This document shows, piece by piece, positions 22,053 to 31,010 of a DNA stretch of 37,511 nucleotides; within the stretch, counting starts at the first letter, position 1; each line of letters starts with the position of its first letter. The stretch spans positions 1 to 37,511 of the forward strand of contig CAZIWW010000004.1 of assembly GCA_964543275.1 (NCBI GenBank), read 5' to 3'. Under the pieces are notes generated by a model. That model was not told where the DNA came from and did not search any database. It was given only the letters and a program-made list of their open reading frames with translations. The translations under genes were made by a program, and so were the position numbers. This stretch comes from CAZIWW01 sp964543275. GTDB lineage: Bacteria > Patescibacteriota > Minisyncoccia > Moranbacterales > UBA11712.

Positions 22053-22985
22053 ATGTCTACTAACAACCGAGGTCTCGGTCGCGGTTTAGCCTCTCTTATT
22101 CCCTCCAAAGGGAAATTGTTTAAAGAAGCGGCTGGCGGTCGCGGCAAAGATTTCTTGAAAGCACGGGAACAGTTGCCGGCGACGGCTTCTTCTAATCTGC
22201 GGGGTAATTTTTTGGAAGCGGAAATAAGCAGGATTATCGCTAATCCTCATCAGCCGCGCAGCGATTTTAATAACGACAGTTTGCGGGAGTTAACTCAATC
22301 TATAAAGGAGCATGGTATTATTCAGCCGCTGGTTGTGACGCGTCTTGCCGATGGCCAGTTTGAGCTAGTAGCTGGAGAAAGGAGACTTAAAGCGGCTAAG
22401 CAGGCCGGGCTTAAGAAGGTGCCAGTAGTAATAAAAAAGAAAGCTGATGGCAAAGATAAGTTGGAATTAGCTTTAGTGGAAAATATTCAGCGTCGGGACT
22501 TAAACCCAATTGAGGAGGCTAAAGCCTTTAAGAAATTGATGGAAGAGTTTGGTTTGACACAGGAGGAGATCGCTAGTCGCGTGAGCAAGAGCCGCAGCGC
22601 CGTAGCCAATAAATTAAGACTCTTAACCCTGCCAGTAGAAATTCAGAAGGCGGTTATAGATGAAAAAATAACTGAAGGACATGCTCGTTCGATTCTTGCA
22701 GTGGAGAATCCGGAAAAGCAAAGAGCCTTATTTCAAATGGTAATCAGCGGAAAAATGACGGTTCGTCAGGTCGAGGATAAAGTTAGAGAAACTACGGTCT
22801 CGACTCACAGGAGAAGAATAGGGGCGCCGGTGGCTATTTCTGAATTTAAGGACGAAGAGGAGAAGATTGCGTCCAGCTTGGGAACTAAAGTCAATATAAA
22901 AAGATCCGGCCGCGGCGGGAAGATAATCATCGATTTTTATAGCAGGGAGGAATTAAGCGATATTGTGAAGAAATTTGGTTTATAA
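22053..22985 (+). CDS. parB: Chromosome partitioning protein ParB
   Basis: The 310-residue protein has the N-terminal box NRGLGRGLASLIPSK, the CTP-binding ParB domain with PHQPRSDFNNDSLRELTQSI and ELVAGERRLKAAK (GERR motif), then ENIQRRDLNPIEEAKAF and a helix-turn-helix around LTQEEIASRVSKSRSAVANK. A short C-terminal dimerisation region ends KIIIDFYSREELSDIVKKFG. It binds parS and loads a sliding clamp. No parS-like TGTTTCACGTGAAACA site was seen in the window. Confidence 0.96.
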   Translation: MSTNNRGLGRGLASLIPSKGKLFKEAAGGRGKDFLKAREQLPATASSNLRGNFLEAEISRIIANPHQPRSDFNNDSLRELTQSIKEHGIIQPLVVTRLADGQFELVAGERRLKAAKQAGLKKVPVVIKKKADGKDKLELALVENIQRRDLNPIEEAKAFKKLMEEFGLTQEEIASRVSKSRSAVANKLRLLTLPVEIQKAVIDEKITEGHARSILAVENPEKQRALFQMVISGKMTVRQVEDKVRETTVSTHRRRIGAPVAISEFKDEEEKIASSLGTKVNIKRSGRGGKIIIDFYSREELSDIVKKFGL

Positions 22986-23082
22986 AAGAATTATAGTTCA
23001 AAATTTAAAGTTATAGAGTTTAAAGTTGCGGTTAGCAGTTCAAAGTTTTAATTCTTTACCGTTTTTAATTTTAAACTTTTAA
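22986..23082. repeat. Convergent parB/rel spacer: TTTAAAGTT repeat hairpin
   Basis: The left arm reads TTCAAAATTTAAAGTTATAG and AGTTTAAAGTTGC; the right arm is TTTTTAATTTTAAACTTTTAAC. This lies between convergent genes, where a hairpin could serve as a bidirectional terminator. Confidence 0.7.
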
Positions 23083-24579
23083 CTATTCCGACTTTCCGGT
23101 ATATATTCCCGCTTTTCTCAACTGTTGGCGAATGCGCGATCGAGCGTAAGAAGTTCGGGCTATCCGAAGCCAGTCATGATTTGGGTTTTTATCTTTCTTA
23201 GAAGTTAGAATCTCCACCACTTGGCCATTTTTTATTTCGTAGTCTAATGGGACCAGCTTTCCATCCACTTTAGCTCCGGTGCAGCGGCTGCCTACTTCGC
23301 TGTGGACGGCGTAAGCGAAATCGATAGGGGTAGCTTCTTCAGGAAGATCAATAATATCTCCCAGAGGGGTAAAGGCGAAAATATGGTTGCGGAAAAAATC
23401 TATCTTAAGCCCCTTGAAGAATTCCAAACTGTCTTTGCCGATTTCTTTTTGCCATTCCCGAAGCTGTCTCACCCAAGCCAGTTCTTCTTCCGGGATATTG
23501 ACTTTTTGCGGACGTCTTCGCAAAAAATAATCTTTCCAGCTTTGATAGCCGGAATAAATCCAGTGAGCGGCGATACCAAACTCGGCTTCGTTGTGCATGC
23601 GGGGAGTTCTGATTTGAATTTCCAGAGTTTTCCCGGAAGGACCAAAAACGGAAGTATGGATGGACTTGTAGCCGTTGGGTTTTGGGAGGGATATGTAGTC
23701 TTTAATTCTGCCGACTAACGGACGGTATTTTTTGTGGACGATTCCCAGGGCTTCGTAACAATCTGGGATGTCGGGAACAATTACGCGCAGAGCCAAGACA
23801 TCGTGAACTTGATCTAGGTTCATATCATGTTTCTTGAGCTTAAGGAAAAAGCGATATAGCTGTTTTGTCCGTCCATGAATATCAATTACTTTTATTTTGT
23901 TTTTTTTGAGCTCTTGACGTATTTCAGCGATGGCGATATTTAAATATTTTTTTCTTCCTTGAAATTCTTCTTCTATAAGTTGTTTGGCAAGTTTGTAATC
24001 TTTTGGATCGAGATACTTAAAGGACAGATCTTCAAGCTGGCTCTTGATTTCTCCGATTCCCAGGCGGTTGGCGATGGGGGCAAAAATTTCCATAGTTTCT
24101 TTAGCGATTCTTTGCTGTTTGTTTTTAGGAAGAGGACCTAGGGTTCGCATGTTATGCAAGCGGTCTGCTAACTTTATGAGGACCACTCGAATGTCTTCAG
24201 CCATAGCTAAGAAAATCTTGCGTAGATTTTCAAGGTGAATTTCCTCTTTTTCTCCTCGCAGTTTCAACTTTCCCAGCTTGGTGATTCCGTCAACCAGCTT
24301 GGCGATCTCCGGGCCAAACTTTTCTCTTATTTCTTCTATTGTTACCGGCGTATCCTCGGGAACATCGTGAAGGAGAGCCGCCGCGGTGGTTTTAGATCGC
24401 ATTCCTATTTCTGCCAAAATGGCGGCAGTGGCTGCCGAATGTTCAAAGTAATCTTCGCCCGATCTCCTTTTTTGTCCCGCGTGAGCCTTTTTGGCAAATT
24501 CATAAGCTTTAGCCACTAATTGCCGCTGTCTTTGATTGAGAGGGGTCTTGTATTTTGCGTATAATTCGTTGAGGGTCAT
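23083..24579 (-). CDS. rel: RelA/SpoT-family (p)ppGpp synthetase/hydrolase
   Basis: The 498-residue protein has an HD hydrolase domain (His33, His47 and HD at 71-72 in ALLHDVPEDT), then the synthetase domain with DIHGRTKQLYRFFLKL, GRIKDYISLPKPNGYKSIHT and LEIQIRTPRMHNEAEFG, and a TGS domain (FTPLGDIIDLPEEATPIDFA). RIKD resembles the RxKD signature of bifunctional enzymes. It stops after TGS, so it lacks the ACT and zinc-finger regulatory domains of full-length Rel (about 730 residues). It controls the stringent response. Ribosome-coupled regulation through the missing domains is probably altered (inference). Confidence 0.94.
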   Translation of the reverse strand: MTLNELYAKYKTPLNQRQRQLVAKAYEFAKKAHAGQKRRSGEDYFEHSAATAAILAEIGMRSKTTAAALLHDVPEDTPVTIEEIREKFGPEIAKLVDGITKLGKLKLRGEKEEIHLENLRKIFLAMAEDIRVVLIKLADRLHNMRTLGPLPKNKQQRIAKETMEIFAPIANRLGIGEIKSQLEDLSFKYLDPKDYKLAKQLIEEEFQGRKKYLNIAIAEIRQELKKNKIKVIDIHGRTKQLYRFFLKLKKHDMNLDQVHDVLALRVIVPDIPDCYEALGIVHKKYRPLVGRIKDYISLPKPNGYKSIHTSVFGPSGKTLEIQIRTPRMHNEAEFGIAAHWIYSGYQSWKDYFLRRRPQKVNIPEEELAWVRQLREWQKEIGKDSLEFFKGLKIDFFRNHIFAFTPLGDIIDLPEEATPIDFAYAVHSEVGSRCTGAKVDGKLVPLDYEIKNGQVVEILTSKKDKNPNHDWLRIARTSYARSRIRQQLRKAGIYTGKSE

Positions 24580-24791
24580 TTCTCCACGAATTACCTGCCA
24601 GCAGTGCTACAGCGTTGCAGGCGGGCGAATCAATTACGAATACGCGAATATATAAACTACTTTACTTATTTGTACAAAGTTGTTGCGCGTTGTCTTTCAT
24701 ATTTGAAATGATGTAATTTATTGATTTACGCTATCGATTAAATGTTAACCGATTATTCGTATATTCGTACAAAATTCGTAATTCGTAGAGA
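24580..24791. repeat. rel-topA spacer: CGAATTAC-type hairpin with GC-rich unit
   Basis: The left arm is ACGAATTACCTGCC and CAATTACGAATACGCGAATA; the right arm is ATTCGTATATTCGTAC and AATTCGTAATTCGTAG. A GC-rich unit CCTGC...GCAGG is included (about 24596-24623). No gene is seen. Confidence 0.75.
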
Positions 24792-27035
24792 TTACTTCTC
24801 ATACCCACATTCTTTATTAGAACATTTTGTCTTTCCTTTAGCGGCGAACACCATAAGGGAACCGCATCGGGGACATTTTTCTCCGGTGGGCTTGTTCCAA
24901 AGAGCGAAGTCGCAGGCAGGATAACTGGAACATCCGTAAAATAATCTTCCATTTTTGGATTTTCTTTCGACGATTTCGCCGGTTTGACATTTGGGACACT
25001 TGATTCCAGTTTTATTCTCAATTTTTTTAATGTTTTTACAGGCTGGATATCTAGAGCATCCGAGAAAGGGTCCGAACTTTCCTCTTTTGACGATCATAGG
25101 AGCGCCGCACTTTTCGCAGATTTCGCCTGAATTTTCTTTTTCTATCTTTTCTTTAGCTTCCTTTTCCTCTTTGGTCGCTTCGGTGTAGCGGCATTCGGGA
25201 TAATTGGAGCAGGCGTAAAATTTTCCGAAGCGTCCGAAACGTACCACTAGATCAGATCCACATTTGGGGCATTTACGATCTAGTTTTTCCAAAATGTTCT
25301 CTTTTTTTATTTCTTTAGATTTGCTTTCGAGGTTCTTGTGGAAAGGCTCATAAAATTCCTTTACAATTGGAACCCATTCTTTTCGTCCTTCGGCAATTTG
25401 GTCAAGATTCTCTTCGAGTGTGGCGGTGAATTTTATATCGACGACTTGAGAAAAATGTTTAACCAAAAGATCATTTACCAGGAAACCTATTTCAAGCGGG
25501 AAGAGGCGGCGTTCTTCGTTTTTATCAACATAGCTTCTATCAATAATTGTTGAGATGGTTGGCGCGTAAGTCGAGGGTCGGCCGATTCCGTTTTCCTCAA
25601 GGACTTTTACGAGTGAGGCTTCCGTGTAGCGAGGCGGCGGAGCGGTTTCCTTTTGAGTTGTGTTTATTTCAACTAAATCTAAAATTTCCTTTTCTTTAAG
25701 CGCGGGCAGAATGTTTTCCGCAGCTGGAATTTTTTTCCCGTAGGCTCTCAAGAATCCGTCGAATTTCACAGTCGATCCATTGGCTTGGAATGTATAATTA
25801 TTTTTATAACCTTTCGCGACTATTAAAACTTTAACAGAATTTAGGACGGCGGCTTGCATTTGGCAGGCGATCATCCGACGCCAAATGAGGTTGTATAGCT
25901 TTTGTTGATTGGCGTCAAGCGATCCAGAAAGTTCCTCCGGAGTTTTTTCGGGATATGTTGGACGGATGGCTTCGTGAGCTTCTTGAGCGCCTTTGGCGCG
26001 GGTTTTGTAAAATCTGGGGCTTGAGAGAGCGTAGTTTTTCCCAAAAAGCTTTTCGATAGTTTTCCGAGCGGAGAGCATAGAGAGAAGCGACAAGTTAGCG
26101 CTGTCCGTTCGCATATAAGTAATGTGTCCCTGCTCGTACAATTTTTGGGCAATCATCATTGTTTGCTTAGCTGAAAACCCTAGGTTATTGATGGCCGCTT
26201 GTTGAAGAGTAGAAGTGATAAATGGCGGCGGCGGAGTGCGTCTGGTTTCTTTTTTTATAATTTCTGAAACTTTGTATTCAGCTTTTTCCAATTCTGATTT
26301 TACGGCGCTGGCCGTTTTTTCGTCAGCGATAATTGTTTTTTTAATTTTGTAATCGCCGGCAAAAAGTTTTAAGGTAATCGTTTCTTCAATTTTTTTTCCG
26401 CCTTTTTCGATTAGGGAAGCCTCGAAAATATTTTCATCTCCTTTCTTTTTTAACTTGGCGGAGATTGTCCAAAACTTTTCTTTTTTAAATTTCTCGATTT
26501 CACGCTCGCGCTCAATAATGATGCGAAGGGTAATTGACTGAACCCGCCCGGCGCTCAAACCGCGTTTGATTTTTTTCCAGAGAAAAGGGGAAAGCTCGTA
26601 GCCTACTAGCCTGTCCAAAATTCTTCTGGCTTGCTGGGCGTCAACTAGATTGAAATTTACGGGCCGCGGGTTTTCCAGCGCTTTATCGATAGCTTTTTTG
26701 GTTATTTCATGGAAAACAATTCGATTAGCCTCTCGTGGGTTTAGATTAAGAATTTCCGAAAGGTGCCAGGCGATGGCTTCTCCCTCGCGGTCTTCGTCGG
26801 TAGCCATAATTATTTTTTCAGCTTTTTTGGCTTCTTCCTTCAAATTTTTAACTCTGGTTCTGGCCTTGGGGCTGATTACATACTTGGGTCTAAAATTATG
26901 CTCGATGTCTATGCCCATTTCATTTTTGGGAAGATCGCGAACATGGCCGTAGGAAGATCGGACTTTATATTTATTTCCCAAAAAACGGGAAATAGTCTTG
27001 GCTTTGGTTGGGGACTCGACAATTATTAGTTGCAT
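24792..27035 (-). CDS. topA: DNA topoisomerase I
   Basis: The 747-residue type IA topoisomerase relaxes negative supercoils. The Toprim motif starts MQLIIVESPTKAKTI (Glu7), with the metal site ATDEDREGEAIAWHL (Asp80, Asp82) and the active-site tyrosine in GHITYMRTDSANLS (Tyr307). The C-terminus has four tetracysteine zinc ribbons (CPKCGSDL..., CEKCGAPM..., CPKCQTGE..., CPRCGSLM...). The ATG at 27035 is used; a start seven codons upstream adds repeat-derived residues. Length and domains are complete. Confidence 0.97.
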   Translation of the reverse strand: MQLIIVESPTKAKTISRFLGNKYKVRSSYGHVRDLPKNEMGIDIEHNFRPKYVISPKARTRVKNLKEEAKKAEKIIMATDEDREGEAIAWHLSEILNLNPREANRIVFHEITKKAIDKALENPRPVNFNLVDAQQARRILDRLVGYELSPFLWKKIKRGLSAGRVQSITLRIIIEREREIEKFKKEKFWTISAKLKKKGDENIFEASLIEKGGKKIEETITLKLFAGDYKIKKTIIADEKTASAVKSELEKAEYKVSEIIKKETRRTPPPPFITSTLQQAAINNLGFSAKQTMMIAQKLYEQGHITYMRTDSANLSLLSMLSARKTIEKLFGKNYALSSPRFYKTRAKGAQEAHEAIRPTYPEKTPEELSGSLDANQQKLYNLIWRRMIACQMQAAVLNSVKVLIVAKGYKNNYTFQANGSTVKFDGFLRAYGKKIPAAENILPALKEKEILDLVEINTTQKETAPPPRYTEASLVKVLEENGIGRPSTYAPTISTIIDRSYVDKNEERRLFPLEIGFLVNDLLVKHFSQVVDIKFTATLEENLDQIAEGRKEWVPIVKEFYEPFHKNLESKSKEIKKENILEKLDRKCPKCGSDLVVRFGRFGKFYACSNYPECRYTEATKEEKEAKEKIEKENSGEICEKCGAPMIVKRGKFGPFLGCSRYPACKNIKKIENKTGIKCPKCQTGEIVERKSKNGRLFYGCSSYPACDFALWNKPTGEKCPRCGSLMVFAAKGKTKCSNKECGYEK

Positions 27036-27163
27036 AAAATATATGTCGAAACTCAAATGTTAAAAGTCAGAAGTTTGGTATCCCGCTTCGCGGGATGATT
27101 TATCAATAAAGAAAGTCGCGGAGCGACACCGTAGTTTTTAGATTTGAGCTTTGATATTTGACA
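27036..27163. repeat. topA-dprA spacer: CTCAAATGTTAAA hairpin with two GC hairpins
   Basis: The left arm is ACTCAAATGTTAAAAG and the right arm is TTTGAGCTTTGATATTTGAC. Between them are ATCCCGC-TTC-GCGGGAT (27080-27096) and GTCGC-GGA-GCGAC (27115-27127), two strong small hairpins. Confidence 0.8.
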
Positions 27164-28270
27164 TTATAGTTTAATGTAATTTTGCCCGCCTATATTTTTA
27201 ACCACACCTTGAATTTCCAAAGAGGCCAGCAGGGAACTGACGGTAGCTGCGTTTAGTTTAGATAATTTGACGATAGTGTCAATGTGCTGGGGATCAGTTG
27301 ATAAGATTTTCCAGATTGTTTTTTCCTCTTCAGTGTTGGGATTGAATATTTTTTGTTCCCTAGAAGTCTCGGTGAACTTCGTCTGAATGTTAAGTTCTTC
27401 TAGGACGTCGGCGGCTGATCCAACCAATTTGGCTCCGTTTTTTATTAGCTGATTGGTGCCGATTGACTGCGGGGAAAAGATACTTCCGGGGACGGCGAAA
27501 ACTTCTCGGTTGAATTCTAGGCTGTAGTTGGCTGTGATGAGAGAACCGCTGTCCCCGTCAGCTTCAATTACAATTGTTCCGAGCGCCAGTCCGGCCATGA
27601 TGCGATTGCGGGCGGGAAAATTTTGCTTTAGGGATGGGGTGCGTGGCGGATATTCGCTAACTAGGACTCCGTCAGCTTCGGCTATTTCTTGAGCCAAGTT
27701 GAAGTTGACTCGGGGATAGACGCTGTTTTTATCCAGTCCGCTTCCAAGCACAGCCGTTGTTTTCCCTTGGGCTTCAAGGACGGCTCGATGAGATAAAGCG
27801 TCTATTCCTATAGCTAAACCACTGACAATGACTAAGCCGGCTTGAGCCAGCTCGCGGCATAGGCTCTGAACAACTCTTTCACCGTATGAGGTGAATTTTC
27901 TGGAGCCGACTACAGCCACCGACTTACAGCTAAGCAGTTCCTGGTTGCCTTTTAAGTATAGAACAGGCGGGGCGGAAGGAATTTCCTTGAGCTGGGGCGG
28001 ATATTTCTGGTTGAGATAGATAATCATCTGGATGTCTTCTTTTTCTAATTCCTCAAAAAGCTTTTCTGGCGAAATTTTGTCTCGTTCGGCTATAAAAAAA
28101 TCAGCTTGCTTTTCTCCCACGCCGGAGGTAACAAGGTTTAGGCGATTGGCTTTCCAAGCGTTTTCCAGAGAGTCAAAAAAAGAATTCAATTTTTTGAATC
28201 TTTGCGGGCCAAAGCCCGGAATATTGTTGAAGGCGTTCCAGTATAGTAGTTCGCGATCGTCCATTGACAT
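27164..28270 (-). CDS. dprA: DNA-processing protein DprA
   Basis: The 368-residue single-strand DNA-binding protein loads RecA during natural transformation. The Rossmann-like core has SVAVVGSRKFTSYGERVV, IVSGLAIGIDALSHRAVL, GSGLDKNSVYP, FPARNRIMAGL and EADGDSGSLITANYSLE, all family signatures. An N-terminal SAM/HhH-like region (NNIPGFGPQRFKKL) and a C-terminal winged helix (IWKILSTDPQHIDTIVKLSK) are present. The start could be 28270 (MSMDD) or 28264 (MDD). Its presence supports DNA uptake, common in small symbionts that import nucleotides (inference). Confidence 0.95.
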   Translation of the reverse strand: MSMDDRELLYWNAFNNIPGFGPQRFKKLNSFFDSLENAWKANRLNLVTSGVGEKQADFFIAERDKISPEKLFEELEKEDIQMIIYLNQKYPPQLKEIPSAPPVLYLKGNQELLSCKSVAVVGSRKFTSYGERVVQSLCRELAQAGLVIVSGLAIGIDALSHRAVLEAQGKTTAVLGSGLDKNSVYPRVNFNLAQEIAEADGVLVSEYPPRTPSLKQNFPARNRIMAGLALGTIVIEADGDSGSLITANYSLEFNREVFAVPGSIFSPQSIGTNQLIKNGAKLVGSAADVLEELNIQTKFTETSREQKIFNPNTEEEKTIWKILSTDPQHIDTIVKLSKLNAATVSSLLASLEIQGVVKNIGGQNYIKL

Positions 28271-28451
28271 TTATCTACGAATTACGAATGTTAATTTTAG
28301 CTGTGGGGAAATAGGGTGTAGGCGGTAAAACTAGTTGCAGGCTGTAGGTCAGTTGTGGGCCATAGGAATTAAGTATAAGAAAATAAAATTCCCGCTACTT
28401 ATGACTGTGATCTGTCCTACCGCTTACGGACTACCTCTATATGACTAGCCA
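28271..28451. repeat. Spacer upstream of dprA: GTAGGC/GCCTAC-type repeat arms
   Basis: A left arm with words such as GTGTAGGCGGTAAAACTAG, GCAGGCTGTAGG and GGGCCATAGGAATTAAG faces a right arm CTTATGACTG...GTCCTACCGCTTACGG. The arms are partly complementary, another intergenic hairpin of tandem words. No open frame of note. Confidence 0.55.
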
Positions 28452-28480
28452 TTGACAAATTCAGCCCAGTTTGCTACAAT
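28452..28480 (+). promoter_or_regulatory. Near-consensus promoter of a noncoding RNA
   Basis: TTGACA (28452-28457), 17 bases, TACAAT (28475-28480). The -35 is perfect, the spacing optimal and the -10 matches 5 of 6. It points away from dprA, toward a region without an open frame on the plus strand. The predicted start is about 28487. Confidence 0.75.
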
Positions 28481-28486
28481 GCCACT

Positions 28487-28750
28487 TCCACTATAAAAAA
28501 AGATAGTTTTTTGCTTATTTATAAGCTGTTGGAGGTTATTTTTTAGTAAGAATATAGAGCTCTTAGTGTTTGCTGTCTCATCTGGAAGTCAGACGGCGTG
28601 ACCCCTCCTTAAGCGCCGTCGGTAAGTTCGGGTAGCTTGCGAATGCAGGCGACTCCGGCGCTTTCAGATGGGACAGTGGATGCTAGGCAAAGCTCAAAGC
28701 TTAAAACTCGAATGTCAAAACTTTGATGTTTCGCTTCGCGAAACTTTTTT
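28487..28750 (+). ncRNA. Candidate structured RNA of unknown class
   Basis: The transcript is framed by a strong promoter and an intrinsic terminator. A closing helix is formed by GAGC, TTTGC and TGTCTCATCTG (28557-28584) with CAGATGGGACA, GCAAA and GCTC (28665-28695). Inside, GACGGCG/CGCCGTC (28592-28598 with 28614-28620) has a loop carrying CCTCCTT (28604-28610), complementary to a Shine-Dalgarno. That hairpin competes with AAGCGCCG/CGGCGCTT (28611-28618 with 28656-28663); a third small hairpin is GCTTGC/GCAGGC. I see none of the signatures of SRP RNA, tmRNA or RNase P; a 6S-like rod is possible. Confidence 0.6.
28728..28750 (+). terminator. Intrinsic terminator of the noncoding RNA
   Basis: GTTTCGC-TTC-GCGAAAC (28728-28744) is followed by six T. 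It is a classical rho-independent terminator on the plus strand and overlaps the end of pth on the minus strand by two bases. Confidence 0.8.
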
Positions 28751-29315
28751 ATTTTTGTATTTCTTTATTTATTAAATTCATTAGCGTCTCGGCAGCCTCC
28801 TTTATAATCTTGCTCATAGCATTGTTTTCTTCTTTCGTAAATTTCTCCAAGACGTATTTTTCTGTCGGGGCTTTTTTCTTGCCGCGGTTCTCGATGCCGA
28901 TTCTGAAGCGGGTAAAATTTTGGGTGCCAAGCGCTTCGATAATATTTTGCGCTCCCTTATGGCCGGCCGAGGAAGCGTCCCGAGAAACTTTAAACTTGCC
29001 CAAAGGCAAATCAATGTCGTCGTGGATAGCGGTCAAGTCTTTAGGCTTTAGTTTATAAAATGACAAAGCTTTTTTAATAGATTCTCCAGAAAGATTCATA
29101 AATGACTGCGGTTTTAAAAGAATGATCTTGTAGCTGTTAATTTTTCCGTAACTTACCAGAGCATTAAATTTTTTATTAAATTCCCACGCGGAAAAATTAA
29201 AAGTGTCTCGGTTTTTTTCTTTAAAGCAATCAATAAACATAAACCCGGTGTTATGACGGGTATTTTGGTATTTCTCTCCCGGGTTGCCTAAGCCGACAAC
29301 TAATGAAATATCCAT
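28749..29315 (-). CDS. pth: Peptidyl-tRNA hydrolase
   Basis: The 188-residue enzyme releases peptides from stalled peptidyl-tRNA. LVVGLGNPGEKYQNTRHNTG contains Asn11 and the catalytic His21; LLKPQSFMNLSGES, IHDDIDLPLGKFKV (Asp98) and SAGHKGAQNIIEALGTQNF complete the family signature. The ATG at 29315 gives the standard MDISLVVGLGNPG start; an upstream in-frame ATG would add 27 residues not found in the family. It is near the plus-strand noncoding RNA terminator. Confidence 0.96.
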   Translation of the reverse strand: MDISLVVGLGNPGEKYQNTRHNTGFMFIDCFKEKNRDTFNFSAWEFNKKFNALVSYGKINSYKIILLKPQSFMNLSGESIKKALSFYKLKPKDLTAIHDDIDLPLGKFKVSRDASSAGHKGAQNIIEALGTQNFTRFRIGIENRGKKKAPTEKYVLEKFTKEENNAMSKIIKEAAETLMNLINKEIQK

Positions 29316-29450
29316 GGTGCGCGGATTATTACTAGTATTTAATGCGAATAGTCGCGAATGAGAAAACGAATGTATGCGAATGCTGAGCGAACGCATAGGA
29401 ACAGATTTTTATTCAAGTTTATTCGTTTAACCATTTGCGGCTATTAGCTT
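29316..29450. repeat. Spacer between pth and the LCP gene: GAATGCGAATA-type words
   Basis: TTAATGCGAATAGTCGCGAATGAG and ATGCGAATGCTGAGCG words face TTTATTCAAGTTTATTCG. It is a short partly complementary repeat spacer. No gene is seen. Confidence 0.5.
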
Positions 29451-31010
29451 TCACTTTACAAATTTCTTACTGCTTCCTCTCTTCAGAAGTTCAATGTAAG
29501 TTTTCTCGTCAATTTTCTGTTTATCGTAGCCCCGTTCCAAATCTTCCAATGAATTTTCTTCGTAGTCCCATATCTCAGAGAGATCTTTTCCCAAAACCAG
29601 ACAGAAATCTTCTTGACATTGCGAGGTCAAATCGGTTGTAATATCGAACGAAACTTTAGCCTGCAGTTTTTTAGAAATATCTTCAACAGAAAAAGGCTTC
29701 TTGCCCCCGGTCATATCATAGATGATCGTTTCGTATGTTGTAAAATTCTTATCGGCTGATTTATTGGAGACAACTCTAGTCTCATAATCAAATCCTTCAA
29801 GAAGTCTTTTTATTTTTCCGGCTAAGCTGCGGGAGCCGCTTTCGTTAATAATAGCGACGGTTGCCTTTTCTTTTTTGATAGCCTTCTTTTTTCTTCTGAT
29901 AGCGTCCAGGTTGAAAATATTTTTGGCTCTTTCCTGAATTTCGCTGTAGTTTCCAGTGCGAGGTATTAAGATGTAAGCTCTTACTCCGCCGAGCGCCGTG
30001 TGTGAAACTACCAGCAGGCTGTCTGGACCTCTAGAATCCAAAACTTCGTTGGTGGTAATGTGTGTATCAATTTTTTTAATTAAGTCAAGGAATGAATCCA
30101 GATCGCTAAGCGGAACGTCGGTTCTGATGTGCTCGCCCAAGGCGTTTAAAATGTTGTTAAGAAAGATTATGTTGAGCATGGTTTTTAGTGAGAAGATTTT
30201 TTGTCGAACAGCGCCTAGAATTTGCTGCTGACGGTAGGCGCGTCCAAAGTCTCCGTTCTGGTCGTGGCGGGTGCGGACGTATTTAAGGGCTGTTTCTCCA
30301 TCCATTTTTTGCAATCCTTTTTTAACGTCAAAAGTCTGGTAGGTGAAATTAGGTCCTGGGTAGCGCTCGTCGTGGATATCATTGGGGACCAGCACAGAAA
30401 TTCCTCCGATTTCATCGATTATTTTCTTAAATCCTTCAAAGTCGACGGCGATGTAATAATTTATCTCCAAACCTGTTATTTCCGCTAGGGCTTTTTTTAA
30501 ATTTTCCACTCCAGAGGCCGTGCTTCCGTATTTTTCCTTGCCGTGAATATAAAGAGCGTTTATTTTAGTGTAATTTTTTGTATCGGGTATTTTCGTGTAT
30601 AGATCGCGCGGAATGGAAAGGAGCGCGGTTTGGTAGGTTTTGGGATTGATGCTTACGATCATAATGGTGTCAGTCAAGTTTTCTCCAGGGTAATCTTTTC
30701 CCGCGATGCCTAAAATTAAAATATTAATCCTTCCAGTTTCTTCTCCTTTAAGGGTTTTCTTCTTCCCGGTGGTTATTTGCTTTAATCCCTGAAAAAAAGA
30801 GGACGGCGACTGAACTTCAATAACCTTTTTGCTGACAGTGTAAAATTTGTAAGCAAAGACGGCTGAAGCCAGCAGAACTGTTCCAAAAAGCAGGCTCACT
30901 AAAAAAATCCAAAACAAAAACCTTCCGCCTCTTTTTCTAGGTATCTCTTCGGGGGATTTGATGTAGAATGGGTTTCCATTTTCTTGGCGCGAATGTTTTC
31001 CGCGAAGCAT
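29451..31010 (-). CDS. LytR-CpsA-Psr (LCP) family protein
   Basis: The protein, about 519 residues from the ATG at 31010, has a cytoplasmic basic N-terminus (MLRGKHSRQENG), one membrane helix (FLFWIFLVSLLFGTVLLASA), then the LCP catalytic domain with INILILGIAGKD, DTIMIVSINPKTYQTALLSI and PRDLY, DEIGGISVLVP, and YVRTRHDQNGDFGRAYRQQ with the conserved Arg cluster. A C-terminal LytR_C-like domain follows (KATVAIINESGSRSLAGKIK). LCP enzymes attach glycopolymers to peptidoglycan or other surface carriers. A longer frame begins at 31139, but TATACT ending six bases before 31010 supports the shorter, leaderless start. Confidence 0.92.
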   Translation of the reverse strand: MLRGKHSRQENGNPFYIKSPEEIPRKRGGRFLFWIFLVSLLFGTVLLASAVFAYKFYTVSKKVIEVQSPSSFFQGLKQITTGKKKTLKGEETGRINILILGIAGKDYPGENLTDTIMIVSINPKTYQTALLSIPRDLYTKIPDTKNYTKINALYIHGKEKYGSTASGVENLKKALAEITGLEINYYIAVDFEGFKKIIDEIGGISVLVPNDIHDERYPGPNFTYQTFDVKKGLQKMDGETALKYVRTRHDQNGDFGRAYRQQQILGAVRQKIFSLKTMLNIIFLNNILNALGEHIRTDVPLSDLDSFLDLIKKIDTHITTNEVLDSRGPDSLLVVSHTALGGVRAYILIPRTGNYSEIQERAKNIFNLDAIRRKKKAIKKEKATVAIINESGSRSLAGKIKRLLEGFDYETRVVSNKSADKNFTTYETIIYDMTGGKKPFSVEDISKKLQAKVSFDITTDLTSQCQEDFCLVLGKDLSEIWDYEENSLEDLERGYDKQKIDEKTYIELLKRGSSKKFVK

